DNA of 60,333 nucleotides from Paraburkholderia ribeironis (lineage in GTDB: Bacteria > Pseudomonadota > Gammaproteobacteria > Burkholderiales > Burkholderiaceae), in assembly GCF_900019265.1 (NCBI RefSeq), contig NZ_CYGX02000018.1:1-60333 (forward strand), given 5' to 3'. Positions 35,144-45,993 of this stretch are shown here, piece after piece; the first letter of the stretch is position 1, and each line of letters opens with the position of its first letter. The notes beneath the pieces were generated by a model. The model was not told the origin of the DNA and did no database searches. It worked only from the letters and a program-made list of their open reading frames with translations. Position numbers and translations under genes: made by a program.

Positions 35144-36073
35144 TCAAGCGAGCCGCTCCTTGCGGTAGTCGAACCAGAACGACAAACCCACACTCGCCAG
35201 TATCACGACGGTCGCGAGCACGGTCGAGCGTGTGACCGGCTCGCCGAGCAGCAGCGCGCCAAGCGCCACCGCGACCACCGGATTCACATACATGCAGCTG
35301 CTCGCGATGATCGGACTCGTATGGCGAATCAGGTAACCGTACGCGACATACGCGGCCATCGTGCCGATCAGCATCAGGTAGATAAACGCGAGCACGGGCA
35401 GAAAGTGCACGTCGAGCATCCGTTCGCCCGAAAGCCACGCGACCAGCGTCGACATCGCGCCGCCCAGGCCGATTTGCAGCGCGGTGGATAGAAACAGGTC
35501 CGACGGCAGCTTCAGTCGTCCGGCCAGATGCGCACCGCCCGCCCAGAACAGCGCGCCGCACAGGATCGCCAGACTGCCGCCCGCCGACCCCGGCGTGCTG
35601 TCGCCGTGGCTCAGAATCGCGATGCCGGCCAGACCCAGGCCGACCGCGAACCATTCACCGCGGCCGATCTTGCGTCCCGCGACGGCGGCGATCACCGTCG
35701 CGAACAGCGGCACGGTCGCGACCATCACGGCCGCGGTGCCGGTGCCGACGGTCCGCATCCCGTAGGCGAGCATGCCGCTCGACAGCCCCACCAGCATCGT
35801 GCCGACCAGCCCGGCATTGCGAATCTCGGCGACGCTCGGCCAGACCGGCTTGCGGCGCACCGCGAAGACGAGCAGCCCCATGCCGGCGAACAGGTTGCGC
35901 AGCCCGGACAGCAGCAGCGGTGGAAACGAGCCGAGCGCGACGTGCACGGCGAGATACGTCGAACCCCATACGAGATAGACGACGGCGAGCGCGAGCGCGA
36001 TCCGGCCGCCGCGCGACTGCGGCAAACGGATTGGGAAACCACGCGAAAAAAGACCGGGACGTTCTGGCGACAT
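35144..36073 (-). CDS. DMT-superfamily EamA transporter, copy 1
   Basis: A 309-residue protein with ten hydrophobic segments in two EamA repeats. VYLVWGSTYLAVHVALGSFPP opens the first and ILCGALFWAGGAHLAGRL the second. It resembles the YedA-type of DMT exporters, which move amino acids or other metabolites outward. The ATG at 36073 is the first in the frame. It has no close partners, and its substrate is unknown. Confidence 0.87.
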   Translation of the reverse strand: MSPERPGLFSRGFPIRLPQSRGGRIALALAVVYLVWGSTYLAVHVALGSFPPLLLSGLRNLFAGMGLLVFAVRRKPVWPSVAEIRNAGLVGTMLVGLSSGMLAYGMRTVGTGTAAVMVATVPLFATVIAAVAGRKIGRGEWFAVGLGLAGIAILSHGDSTPGSAGGSLAILCGALFWAGGAHLAGRLKLPSDLFLSTALQIGLGGAMSTLVAWLSGERMLDVHFLPVLAFIYLMLIGTMAAYVAYGYLIRHTSPIIASSCMYVNPVVAVALGALLLGEPVTRSTVLATVVILASVGLSFWFDYRKERLA

Positions 36074-36463
36074 GCGTTCAACCCGCCCGCGCCACTCGAG
36101 GTGCTGCGCCCCCGCTGAAGACCCGGTGGCGGGATGGCGGACACCGCATCGGCGATGCGGTCTGATGGGCGAGGCTGGCGGGCATGTCGGTCAAACGGAG
36201 AGACGATTGATGGCCAATGGGGTCACAACGGGGCCACAACGCCGCGGCGCGCAAGATACATCTCGCCACGGCGAACACGCGTCGAAGTTCGGCGCGCATC
36301 GCATTATGCAGTAAGCGCCCACCGCGCCGCGCGAGAGAATCGTAACTTTTTGGCGTACTTGCAACAGAAAAGCCGGGGACGTATCCCCGGCTCGGCTTTA
36401 TGTTTCATGCCGGACACCGGCTCGCGCGAACTACGCGCCCGGCATCGGCTGGCTGGGTCCTGG
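36074..36463. other. Gap with a terminator for the MXKDX gene
   Basis: No gene seen. A minus-strand terminator stem lies at 36371-36392; the rest holds no recognisable element. Confidence 0.5.
36367..36392 (-). terminator. Rho-independent terminator of the MXKDX gene
   Basis: On the minus strand AGCCGGGGA and TCCCCGGCT form a nine-base perfect stem around a four-base loop, followed by a short run of Ts. It lies 70 bases past the stop of the MXKDX gene. Confidence 0.75.
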
Positions 36464-36712
36464 TCAGTTGGCCATCGCGCCCGACGCTTCGTGCTTCATG
36501 CCGGTCGCGTCGCCGCCCTTTTTCATCTTGTCGTGTTTCATCGTGTCCTTCTTCATCGTGTCCTTGGACATCGAATCTTTCGACATGGTGTCTTTCGACA
36601 TCTCGTTGGACATCGCGCCGCTCGCCTGGGCGAACGCGGCGCCGCCGCTGGTCAGGAGGGCAACGGCGATTGCCGCGGTGGCTGCGGCGGTTGTGACGAC
36701 GAGCTTTTTCAT
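36464..36712 (-). CDS. Secreted MXKDX pentapeptide-repeat protein
   Basis: An 82-residue protein. Its signal peptide ends AAFAQ. The mature part has five successive five-residue units: MSKDT, MSKDS, MSKDT, MKKDT and MKHDK, the MXKDX family (TIGR02953 type). GGAGTTACCTC precedes the ATG at 36712. The methionine-rich, lysine/aspartate-alternating chain suggests metal binding or a methionine-based oxidant sink, but the function is not established. The neighbouring MsrP-like molybdoenzyme could act on methionine sulfoxide, so a link is conceivable; this is inference. Confidence 0.85.
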   Translation of the reverse strand: MKKLVVTTAAATAAIAVALLTSGGAAFAQASGAMSNEMSKDTMSKDSMSKDTMKKDTMKHDKMKKGGDATGMKHEASGAMAN

Positions 36713-36822
36713 GAGGTAACTCCTTGGGTTGTGGATGAGGCAGAACCGGTGCGTGCCGGCATATTTCCGAAGCTGCCGCCGCCCGGGTCGCGCACGGACC
36801 AACGCGTGCGCCGACCCGCGCG

Positions 36823-37614
36823 TCAGGAGCCTCCGAACCAGTTGTAGCCCTGATCGACCCAATAGCCGCCGGGGTACGTGTTGGTGACGAACATCTCGAC
36901 GATGTGCTTGGGATTCTTGTAACCGAGCTTGGTCGGCATGCGCAGCTTCATCGGGTAGCCGTATTTCGCGGGCAGGCGCTCACCGTCGTAGGTGAACGTG
37001 AGCAGCGTTTGCGGATGCAGCGCGGTCGGCATGTCGATGCTTTCGTAGTAGTCGTCGGCGCATTTGAAGCCGACGTACTTCGCGCTGGTGTCCGCGCCGA
37101 TGCGCTGCAGAAAATCACCGAACGGCGTGCCGCCCCAGCGGCCGATCGCGCTCCACCCTTCCACGCAGATATGCCGTGTGATCTGCTCGGCATGCGGCAG
37201 CGCGTACAACTCGGGCAGCGTCCAGATCCGCTGGCCGGTGACGAGGCCGCTCACCTTCAGTTTGTAGTCCGAACCATCCACGACGGGTACCTCGTCGATA
37301 CCGTAGTACGCGTTGAACGGAAACGGCCGGGTGAGCTGCGCTTCGGTATAGGTCGGCGCGAGTCGTGTGGGATCGAACAGCGCTGCTTGCGCGCGGTCGT
37401 TCAGGCGCGACACGGCGGTGAGAAACCGGTTCACCGAATCGTTGTCGGTCAGCGAGCAGCCGGTCAGCATCGACAGACCGCCGAGTGTCAGCAGCTGTTT
37501 GCCGAACAGGCGCCGCGACGGCATCGCGAGTTCGCGGCGGGCGTCGATCAGGATCGATTCGCGGTCGAGCTTCGGGCCGCCTGGCTGAGCGGGTCTTTCA
37601 GTGGGCTTGTTCAT
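36823..37614 (-). CDS. Sulfite-oxidase-fold molybdopterin enzyme (MsrP/YedY-like), Tat-exported
   Basis: A 263-residue molybdoprotein. RRLFGKQLLTLGGLSMLTGC is a twin-arginine signal that may also carry a lipobox. The molybdopterin-binding loop ITRHICVEGWSAIGRWGG holds the ligating cysteine. The family oxidises or reduces small sulfur or sulfoxide substrates. The b-type cytochrome gene at 37657 lies immediately upstream on the same strand, an electron-supply partner as in MsrPQ. It is shorter than MsrP by about 70 residues and lacks its usual start, so I do not assign the msrP name. Confidence 0.85.
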   Translation of the reverse strand: MNKPTERPAQPGGPKLDRESILIDARRELAMPSRRLFGKQLLTLGGLSMLTGCSLTDNDSVNRFLTAVSRLNDRAQAALFDPTRLAPTYTEAQLTRPFPFNAYYGIDEVPVVDGSDYKLKVSGLVTGQRIWTLPELYALPHAEQITRHICVEGWSAIGRWGGTPFGDFLQRIGADTSAKYVGFKCADDYYESIDMPTALHPQTLLTFTYDGERLPAKYGYPMKLRMPTKLGYKNPKHIVEMFVTNTYPGGYWVDQGYNWFGGS

Positions 37615-37656
37615 GATTCGGCATCCGTAACATTCTCAAAAGCATGCAGGCGGGGT

Positions 37657-38295
37657 TCAACGTCCGCGCAGCATCGCCAGCAGCGAGCGCGGCACGAGCG
37701 CCACCATCGCCAGATGCACGACGAGGAACGCGGCCAGCAGCGACATGGCGGCGAAGTGAACGATGCGCGCGTTGTCGTAGCCGCCCATCAGTTCACGCAG
37801 CAATGGAAACTGCACCGACTTCCAGATCGCGAGACCTGACAGCACCAGCACGATCAGATCGCAGATCACGACGAGGTAGGCGAGCTTCTGCACCGAGTTG
37901 TAGACGCGCAGATCGGCGTGCGAGAGCTTGCCGGTCAACGCGGCGATCAGATCGTGCAGCACGGCGCGCGGCGACACCGGCAGGAACTTGCGCACGAAGC
38001 GCCCGCTCGCGAGATTCAGCGTCAGATAGACGAGGCCATTGAAGACCAGCAGCCACATCGCCGCGAAGTGCCATTGCAGTGCGCCGGCGAGCCAGCCGCC
38101 AAGGGTGATGGCGGGCGGAATGTGGAACGACGGAAAGACTGGCGACGCATCGTAGATGCGCCAGCCCGACAGCATCATCACGATCGCGGCGAGTGCGTTG
38201 AGCCAATGCGTGACGCGCACCCACAGCGGATGAATCACGCCGGTCTTCGGTGTGGCCGGCGGCGCGCTGTCGCGCAGTGCATGAGGCGTTGCCAT
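37657..38295 (-). CDS. Membrane b-type cytochrome (cytochrome b561/b6 family)
   Basis: A 212-residue integral protein with four main membrane segments. Histidines in WVRVTHWLNALAAIVMMLSGW, LQWHFAAMWLLVFNGLVYL and RIVHFAAMSLLAAFLVVHLAMV can ligate two b hemes. It is followed by the molybdoenzyme gene with a 42-base gap, so it probably passes electrons between the quinone pool and that periplasmic enzyme. Confidence 0.88.
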   Translation of the reverse strand: MATPHALRDSAPPATPKTGVIHPLWVRVTHWLNALAAIVMMLSGWRIYDASPVFPSFHIPPAITLGGWLAGALQWHFAAMWLLVFNGLVYLTLNLASGRFVRKFLPVSPRAVLHDLIAALTGKLSHADLRVYNSVQKLAYLVVICDLIVLVLSGLAIWKSVQFPLLRELMGGYDNARIVHFAAMSLLAAFLVVHLAMVALVPRSLLAMLRGR

Positions 38296-38308
38296 GAGAC
38301 TCTCCGGT

Positions 38309-38495
38309 GTCGACCAGAGTTGGCGCTTTAGCGCCTACTCTGGTCCCATGCTGAGGTCTGACTGGAGTTAGCGCTTCAGCTGTCGGCCAGAGTTGGCGCT
38401 TTAGCGCTTACTCTGGTCCCATGCAAAGCACTTACTCCAGGCCCTCAGCGGTCGACCAGAGTTGGCGCTAAAGCGCCAACTCTGGTCCCATGCAA
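38309..38495. repeat. Three REP-like palindromic repeats
   Basis: Copies of about 43-45 bases occur at 38309-38351, 38382-38426 and 38451-38495, spaced about 70 bases apart. The third holds a perfect palindrome at 38454-38487, 16-base arms around aa. The others are near-perfect. The common core is ccagagttggcgct and its complement, with a trailing cccatgc. Degenerate half copies lie between them (38361-38380 and about 38430-38440). They lie between the DUF1223 and cytochrome b genes. Confidence 0.85.
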
Positions 38496-38535
38496 GATGA
38501 TTGCTGTGATGAAGACGCTACGTAGTCGAGCGCGG

Positions 38536-39384
38536 TCATCGGCACGTGGCCAGCTCGGCCACCTGCAGCACGTCGCCGGTCGCGTCGTTTTCGACGAAGG
38601 CGACCACGCCGAACCGGTCCGCCGAGCCGGCAGCGTCCAGATTGGCATTGACATCGGCATCGTCGATGCGGATCGCGCGGCTGATCCGCGCATTGCCCGC
38701 GACCAGCGGCACGGGGCCGATCCATTGCCGCACGACCCGCTCGTGATGCAGTGTCGCGCCGCGGTTTTCGCCAGCGCCGACTTGCGAGCTCAGCGAGTTT
38801 TCATAGACCGCGAGGTAGGCGTTCAGCGAGCCGGCCGCCTGCGCGGCCTGGCTGCTGAATTGCGCATCGACGTCGAATGCCCGTTTCGTCTGCGGCGTCA
38901 GTTGCAGCGCGACGTGCGCCTGTGCGGGTTCGCCGGCCACCTGGTCGACGCGGCTCTGGAAGCTGTCGCGCCGCGACCAGCTGCGCAGCTCGCGGCCCGC
39001 CACGAAAACTTCCGGCGTATAGACGGTGTGGCCGCCCGCGAGCTGGGTCAGCGTCTGCTGGCGTTCGGTGAAGCGATGCTGCGAGAAGCGGTCGATCCAG
39101 CCAAGGCTGTTCCAGTAGTCGACGTGCAGCGCCAACGGCACGATGTTTTGCGTCGCGCCGCTGTCTTTCCATTGGCTCAGCCAGCGGTCGGCGGGTGGGC
39201 AGCTATCGCAGCCTTCGCTGCTGTAAAGCTCCACCAGCGCAACCCGGTGCGCCGGGCTGCGCGCACTGCAGACACCGGCGGCAGCGCTGGCAAGGCCGCT
39301 GGCGACGCCGGCGCACAGCGCCAGGACTAGCGCGAAGGCTCGGATGAAAGGCCGCGGATAGCGGCGGGTACGCGCGGATTGCAT
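38536..39384 (-). CDS. DUF1223 secreted protein
   Basis: A 282-residue DUF1223-family protein. A signal peptide of about 34 residues ends in GLASAAAG. The start of the mature part, VALVELYSSEGCDSCPPADRWLSQW, holds the CxxC of a thioredoxin-like fold, and GHTVYTPEVFVAGR follows. Members are periplasmic, often annotated as thioredoxin-like; the natural partner is unknown. It stands upstream of the cytochrome/molybdoenzyme pair on the same strand, but the REP-like repeats between them make co-transcription doubtful. Confidence 0.87.
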   Translation of the reverse strand: MQSARTRRYPRPFIRAFALVLALCAGVASGLASAAAGVCSARSPAHRVALVELYSSEGCDSCPPADRWLSQWKDSGATQNIVPLALHVDYWNSLGWIDRFSQHRFTERQQTLTQLAGGHTVYTPEVFVAGRELRSWSRRDSFQSRVDQVAGEPAQAHVALQLTPQTKRAFDVDAQFSSQAAQAAGSLNAYLAVYENSLSSQVGAGENRGATLHHERVVRQWIGPVPLVAGNARISRAIRIDDADVNANLDAAGSADRFGVVAFVENDATGDVLQVAELATCR

Positions 39385-39959
39385 GACGTGCTCCCCTCAG
39401 GAATTGCACGTTTGTCGAACCGCGCGGCCGGTTATGACAGCCGATTTTTTACTTTTTTTAGCGACTTTTTTAGCGATACCCGGAAGGCGGATCGTGACTT
39501 CAATCGTAGCTCACGACAACCGTCATGGGGGCATCCATGTCGACCAGCGTCGGCGACAGCGATAATAGGAGATGTTGGCTCGCCGCATCGCGTGGACCGT
39601 GCGTCGCCGGTCGAATCGAGGCGCGCGCCCGCATGCTAACATTCAGCTTTCGATCGCGCCGTTTGCCGCTTTGCGGCGGCGTCACCACCTGATTCTTTTC
39701 CGGCAGCTGCCGTCTACCCCATGCACGTTCCGACCTTGCCCGCCCTCACCCGCTTGCGCTCTCGCAGCGCAACCGGTGGCGCGCCTGCGGACGCTACGCA
39801 AAGTGCGGCCGCCGAGCCGTCCCGAACGCTCCCGCTTCGCGCCGCCCGGCGCCCGACCTGACACTGCCCGCTCCATTGCCCGGGCCGCGTCGGCGGGCTC
39901 CGGGCCGATCTCATTCGCAGGCTGTTTCCTTACACGCAGATCGATTTGGAGTACCCGCC
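39385..39959. other. Intergenic stretch with T-rich direct repeats
   Basis: A short AT-rich part near 39445-39480 holds related T-runs each followed by agcga. This is likely the promoter region of the two divergent genes. No coding frame with family features is seen in the rest. Confidence 0.45.
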
Positions 39960-40370
39960 GTGACAAAGACGAAATCCTGTTATCTGACCGAACTCGATGT
40001 CGCCCGTCTCGAAAAGCATGCGAGCGCGCCCGGCGCCGACGCGAAGCTGCATGACATGCTCGACGAGGTCCTCGAACGCGCCGTGATCGTCGATTCGCGC
40101 GAAATTCCGGCCAACGTCGTCACGATGAACTCGCAAGCCACGCTAATCGACGAAGCGAGCGGCGAGCAGATGACCTGGACCGTCGTCTATCCGCCCAACG
40201 CCGACTTCGCGCACGGCCGCCTGAATGTGTTCTCGCCCGCTGGGCTCGCGCTGCTGGGCGCCAAACGCGGCGAGCGGATCCGCTTCACGCCGCCGAGCGG
40301 CACGCAGAAGGTGCTGAAGCTCGACAAGATCTTGTACCAGCCCGAAGCCGCCGACGATTTTTCGCTGTAA
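39960..40370 (+). CDS. rnk: Rnk / GreA-GreB C-terminal domain regulator
   Basis: A 136-residue Rnk-type protein: a short coiled-coil N-terminus and a GreA/GreB C-terminal domain (DEASGEQMTWTVVYPPNADF, LNVFSPAGLALLGAKRGERIRF). It binds RNA polymerase without the long Gre coiled coil and is the regulator of nucleoside diphosphate kinase. GTG at 39960 is preceded by TTGGAG; an upstream ATG frame to 39876 has no homology. It stands alone just upstream of the thiC riboswitch. Confidence 0.88.
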   Translation: MTKTKSCYLTELDVARLEKHASAPGADAKLHDMLDEVLERAVIVDSREIPANVVTMNSQATLIDEASGEQMTWTVVYPPNADFAHGRLNVFSPAGLALLGAKRGERIRFTPPSGTQKVLKLDKILYQPEAADDFSL

Positions 40371-40524
40371 GCGCCCGCGAGCGGCGTCCGGCACTGCGGC
40401 GCCGCATTTCGCCTGACCACCGTGTCACGCCTCACATAGGGCATCGCCGCCGCTGTCAAGCCCGCCGTCCAACTCGCCGCGACGGGTTGCCAAGCAGCGG
40501 CCGGCCGGTGTATCGTGTGCGCTG

Positions 40525-40632
40525 CTAACGCGGGGGTCCTGCGTCGCACGGGGGTTGGAGGTCCGTGCCACGCGGGTGAGAAATACCCTTTGAACCTGAT
40601 CTGGATAATGCCAGCGCAGGGAAGCGTGCGGA
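40525..40632 (+). promoter_or_regulatory. TPP riboswitch (THI-box)
   Basis: The conserved TPP core is plain: cgcgggtgagaaataccctttg, split here as cgcgggtgagaaatacc and aacctgatctggataatgcc, then agcgcaggga. The first pairing strand is near 40528-40540. The element sits about 100 bases before thiC, so thiamine pyrophosphate should repress thiC. Confidence 0.95.
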
Positions 40633-40727
40633 TTTCGCACCCGGCTCCATCGCCTCACTTCTCGCGATTTCCGATCACTTCCGTCTCGTCTCCTGCTTAG
40701 CGGCCCCACATTGCTTGCTGGAGATAA

Positions 40728-42662
<1,935 letters not shown>

Positions 42663-42731
42663 GGGGTGTTCGCGGACCGGTCGCCTGATCGGCGGCGCCC
42701 AGTCCGTCCCGCTCCTGCATCGCAGCATCGA

Positions 42732-42754
42732 AGCCCGCCACCCGGCGGGCTTTT
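42732..42754 (+). terminator. Rho-independent terminator of thiC
   Basis: AGCCCGCC pairs with GGCGGGCT around acccg, and TTTT follows. It lies 70 bases after thiC. Confidence 0.8.
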
Positions 42755-42938
42755 GCATTTCCGCGGCGGCGGGCACGTCGCATGCTAGGAGAACGAAACA
42801 TTTGATTACGAAACCGTCAGTCCGCTGACAAGCTTACACATCCGGATACGGACTGCCCGGCTACCATCAAAAAACAGGGAGGGGATCTCTACCCCATATC
42901 GACGACAGGCACCCACTACATAAATCGGAGTCAACATC

Positions 42939-43151
42939 ATGAAATCGATTCGCCAACTCGGTACGCTCGCGACCATCGTTGCCCTTGTTGCGGGTCTTGC
43001 GGGATGTGAGGGCATGACCACGCGACAACGGGATACGGCAATCGGCGCGGGCGTCGGCGGCGCGGCGGGCGCGGCAATCGGCGGCAATGCGCTGTCGACG
43101 ATTGGCGGCGCAGCGGCGGGCGGCATCATCGGCAATCAGGTCGGCAAGTAA
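42939..43151 (+). CDS. Glycine-zipper 2TM small lipoprotein (OsmB-like)
   Basis: A 70-residue lipoprotein. The lipobox LAGC ends the signal peptide, and the mature part TAIGAGVGGAAGAAIGGNAL / GGAAAGGIIGNQVGK is a glycine-zipper repeat that inserts in the outer membrane. It resembles OsmB/Slp-like envelope lipoproteins. Its ribosome site is weak. The downstream lipoprotein gene at 43370 lies on the same strand and may be related in expression. Confidence 0.85.
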   Translation: MKSIRQLGTLATIVALVAGLAGCEGMTTRQRDTAIGAGVGGAAGAAIGGNALSTIGGAAAGGIIGNQVGK

Positions 43152-43369
43152 GCGGGCGCGCAAGCTGGCAAATAAGCTGGCGAATAAGCGTTCGGATCGA
43201 CGCGATCAGCTTGATGTGAATGCATGATTCGCGTTCGTTGATTGCTGAGACGGCGCGCAATGACGTGAAATACGCGGTTACCGTTTCGCAAGCCCATTCG
43301 CGCGGCGACGGCGTAAGCTCGAAGAGCGACGCCGCCGCGGACGGCGTCAGGTTCAACGAGGAGCGCGTC

Positions 43370-43849
43370 ATGAAGCCCCATGTCGTCAACATCGTTCGCC
43401 CGATGAGCCCGTCGCCGCACGGCCTTTCAGATCTATCCCATGCGGGCGTCGCACTCGGCGCCAGCCTCTGTGCACTGACGTTATCCGGCTGCTACTACCC
43501 ATACGGTTACTATCCGGCCGGCTACTACCCGGCCTACCCGGCGATGGCTACGCAGCAGGCCGTGCCGGTCGGGCAAGCCGATTCGACGGATGCGCAGCAG
43601 CAGGCGCAAGCGCAATCCGCGCAGCAGGACCCGTCTGCTGCGTACGCGGTTGCGGCGCCGCCGCCCGTCTACGTGGCGCCAGCTTACCCGGCCTACTATC
43701 CACCGCCCGTCTATCCCGCCTACCCTGCCTACCCTGCCTACCCCGCCTATTACGGCTATCCCGGCTTCTATGGACCGTCGATCGCTATCGGGATCGGCGG
43801 GTATTGGGGCGGCCATTGGGGACATGGCGGGGGACATCACGGACATTGA
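43370..43849 (+). CDS. Tyr/Pro-rich secreted lipoprotein with YPAYPAYP repeats
   Basis: A 159-residue protein. A signal region ends in the lipobox LSGC, so Cys about 41 is lipidated. The mature part begins YYPYGYYPAGYYPAYPA, passes through a Gln/Ala-rich stretch, then repeats YPAYPAYPAYPAYYGYPG and ends in GGYWGGHWGHGGGHHGH, a Gly/His tail that could bind metal. GAGGAG lies 6 bases before the ATG at 43370. No domain family is recognised; the low complexity suggests an outer-surface structural role. Confidence 0.7.
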   Translation: MKPHVVNIVRPMSPSPHGLSDLSHAGVALGASLCALTLSGCYYPYGYYPAGYYPAYPAMATQQAVPVGQADSTDAQQQAQAQSAQQDPSAAYAVAAPPPVYVAPAYPAYYPPPVYPAYPAYPAYPAYYGYPGFYGPSIAIGIGGYWGGHWGHGGGHHGH

Positions 43850-44275
43850 AGCGTGCAAGGCCGTTTCGTTTGCCACCTGCGTCGCCAAGCGAGGTGGCGC
43901 GAGTACGGATGCACGCCAGCGCGGCGGCGCCGTTACCCGTCGTTACCCGTCGTTACCCGTCGTTACCCGCCGTTATCGTATGACATCTCCAGCGCGCAAC
44001 GCCGCGTTCCGCCCAAGGTCATGCCGCCCTGGGTCGTGCAATATGCAATACGCAAACCTTTCCCACCCAGCTTGCCCGCGCCCGTAGTTTCCCGTCTTGA
44101 CGTCTCCGCCCGGCGCTCTATCCTTGGAAAGTTTCATGCAGCACCCGCTTAACTCGGCGGCGCGATTCCGATCCGTGCCACGCGTCCCGCCGATGCTCAT
44201 CCGTCCTGCCAGAACGACGCGGCACCCTGCGCCGTCGCGCGTCGAATCAAACAAGACAAACAAGAAGGAGACGTG
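43850..44275. other. Gap with 10-bp tandem repeats before the lactate permease gene
   Basis: Apart from the tandem array at 43931-43980 and the ribosome site at the right end, no coding or structural feature is seen. Confidence 0.5.
43931..43980 (+). repeat. 10-bp tandem repeat array
   Basis: Three perfect cgttacccgt units at 43931-43960 are followed by cgttacccgc and cgttatcgta, making five units. Confidence 0.9.
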
Positions 44276-45874
44276 ATGTTCCATCAATTGCTCACTCCGG
44301 TCGGCAATGCGCTGTTGCCGTCGTTTCTCGTCGCCGCGCTGCCGATCGTCGTCGTGTTGATCCTGCTCGGCTGGGCGCGCCGGCCGGCCTGGCAGGCATC
44401 GCTCGCGGGCCTGATCGTCGGCCTGGTGGTGGCGATCTTCGTCTGGCAGTTTCCGGTCGGGCTTGCGTTCAACTCGGTGGCCGCCGGCGTGGTGTTCGCC
44501 ATCTGGCCGGTCATGTGGATCGTGTTCACGGCGATCCTGCTGTACAACATCGCGCAACGCTCGGGCCGCTTCGCCGCTTTCCGGATGTGGATGATCGACA
44601 ACCTGCCGAACGACCGGCGCGTCGTGCTGGTCGTGGTCGGCTTTTCGTTCGGCGCGCTGCTCGAAGGCATTTCGGGCTTCGGCACGCCGATCGCGATCAC
44701 CAGTTCGCTGTTGATCCTGCTCGGCTTTCCGACGCTCGAAGCGCTCACCTTCACGCTGATCTTCAACACCGCGCCGGTCGCGTTCGGCGCGCTCGGCGTG
44801 CCGATCACCGTACTCGGCGCGGTCACGCACCTGCCGTCCGACCTGCTCGCCAAAATGGTCGGCCGCCAGCTGCCGTTCTTCGCGCTGGCGCTGCCGTTCT
44901 ACGTGATCGGCGTGTACGCGGGATTGCGCGACATGTTGCGCGTATGGCCGGTGCTGCTGGTGTCGGGCGCGAGTTTCGCGCTCACGCAGTTCGTCTCGTC
45001 GAACTACGTGAACTACAGCCTGACCGACGTGCTCTCGTCGCTGGTGTCGCTGATCCTGACGATTGCGTTCCTGCGCATCTGGAGACCGGCCGCTGATCCC
45101 CGTTTCGCGATCAACGTCGACCGGGTCGGCGAGGTGCGCGGCAAGATCCCCGGCGTCCAGGGATGGTATCCGTGGGTCATCGTGTCGGTGGTGGTGATCG
45201 TCTGGACCATCGCGCGGGTATTCACGATCGGCGACGTCAAGGTGTCGTGGCCCGGGCTCGACAAGGCCGTGTTCATCACGCTGTACAACGCGCCGTACGG
45301 CGCAATCTGGGACTTCCAGCCGCTCGCCACCGGCACCGCGATTCTGGTCGCGGCGATCATCACCGCATTCGTGGTGCGCCTGAGCCCAGGCGAATTCGGC
45401 AAGGCGATCGGCGACACCTGGGTGCAGACGCGCATCGCCATCCTGACGGTGGCGACCATCGTCGGCCTCGCGTTCCTGATGAACTACTCGGGACTCAACT
45501 ACACGCTCGGCCTCGGCGTCGCGTCGGTCGGACCGTTCTTTCCGCTGGTGTCGGCGTTCCTCGGCTGGGTCGCGGTGTTCCTGTCCGGCAGCGACACGTC
45601 GGGTAACGCGCTGTTCGGCAATCTGCAGGTGGTGGCGGCCAATCAGTTGAATCTCAGCCCGGTGCTGATGGCGGCGACCAACTCCTCGGGCGGCGTGATG
45701 GGCAAGATGATCTCGCCGCAAAACATCTCGACCGGCGTCGCGACCACCGAACTCAAAGGCAAGGAAGGCGTGGTGTTCGCGAAAACCTTCAAGCATTCGA
45801 TTCTGTTGACGGTGCTGCTTGGCGTGCTGGTTTGGGCGCAGCAGAATTTCCTGCAGTGGATGATCCCGCACTGA
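44276..45874 (+). CDS. lldP: L-lactate permease (LctP/LldP family)
   Basis: A 532-residue transporter with about 12-14 membrane segments and the LctP-family motif GALLEGISGFGTPIAITSSLL. Conserved motifs at the C-terminus include GSDTSGNALFGNLQVVAANQLNLSPVLMAATNSSGGVMGKMISPQN. It takes up L-lactate (also D-lactate and glycolate). AAGGAG at 44265-44270 favours the ATG at 44276 over the GTG three bases upstream. The neighbouring dehydrogenase genes of the E. coli lld operon are absent. Confidence 0.93.
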   Translation: MFHQLLTPVGNALLPSFLVAALPIVVVLILLGWARRPAWQASLAGLIVGLVVAIFVWQFPVGLAFNSVAAGVVFAIWPVMWIVFTAILLYNIAQRSGRFAAFRMWMIDNLPNDRRVVLVVVGFSFGALLEGISGFGTPIAITSSLLILLGFPTLEALTFTLIFNTAPVAFGALGVPITVLGAVTHLPSDLLAKMVGRQLPFFALALPFYVIGVYAGLRDMLRVWPVLLVSGASFALTQFVSSNYVNYSLTDVLSSLVSLILTIAFLRIWRPAADPRFAINVDRVGEVRGKIPGVQGWYPWVIVSVVVIVWTIARVFTIGDVKVSWPGLDKAVFITLYNAPYGAIWDFQPLATGTAILVAAIITAFVVRLSPGEFGKAIGDTWVQTRIAILTVATIVGLAFLMNYSGLNYTLGLGVASVGPFFPLVSAFLGWVAVFLSGSDTSGNALFGNLQVVAANQLNLSPVLMAATNSSGGVMGKMISPQNISTGVATTELKGKEGVVFAKTFKHSILLTVLLGVLVWAQQNFLQWMIPH

Positions 45875-45879
45875 CGTAG

Positions 45880-45970
45880 GCGTTGCTTGTTGGCGTTGCT
45901 TGTTGGCGTTGCTTGTTGGCGTTGCTTGTTGGCGTTGCTTGTTGGCGTTGCTTGTTGGCATTGCTTGCCG
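45880..45970 (+). repeat. 13-bp tandem repeat array
   Basis: Six perfect gcgttgcttgttg units run from 45880 to 45957, followed by a degenerate unit (45958-45970). The array begins 6 bases after the lldP stop. No spacers, so not a CRISPR. Confidence 0.95.
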
Positions 45971-45993
45971 GCTAGCCGGCGTAGCTAGCCGGC
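45967..45993. repeat. Hairpin after the 13-bp array
   Basis: GCCGGCTAGC and GCTAGCCGGC are perfect 10-base arms around a 7-base loop. No T-run follows, so a classical terminator is not shown; it may still serve as the 3' end of the lldP message. Confidence 0.7.

Noticed and set aside
36823..37614. Naming the molybdoenzyme msrP and the cytochrome msrQ
   Set aside because: The enzyme is shorter than MsrP and the cytochrome resembles b561/b6 proteins rather than MsrQ, so only the general family is stated.
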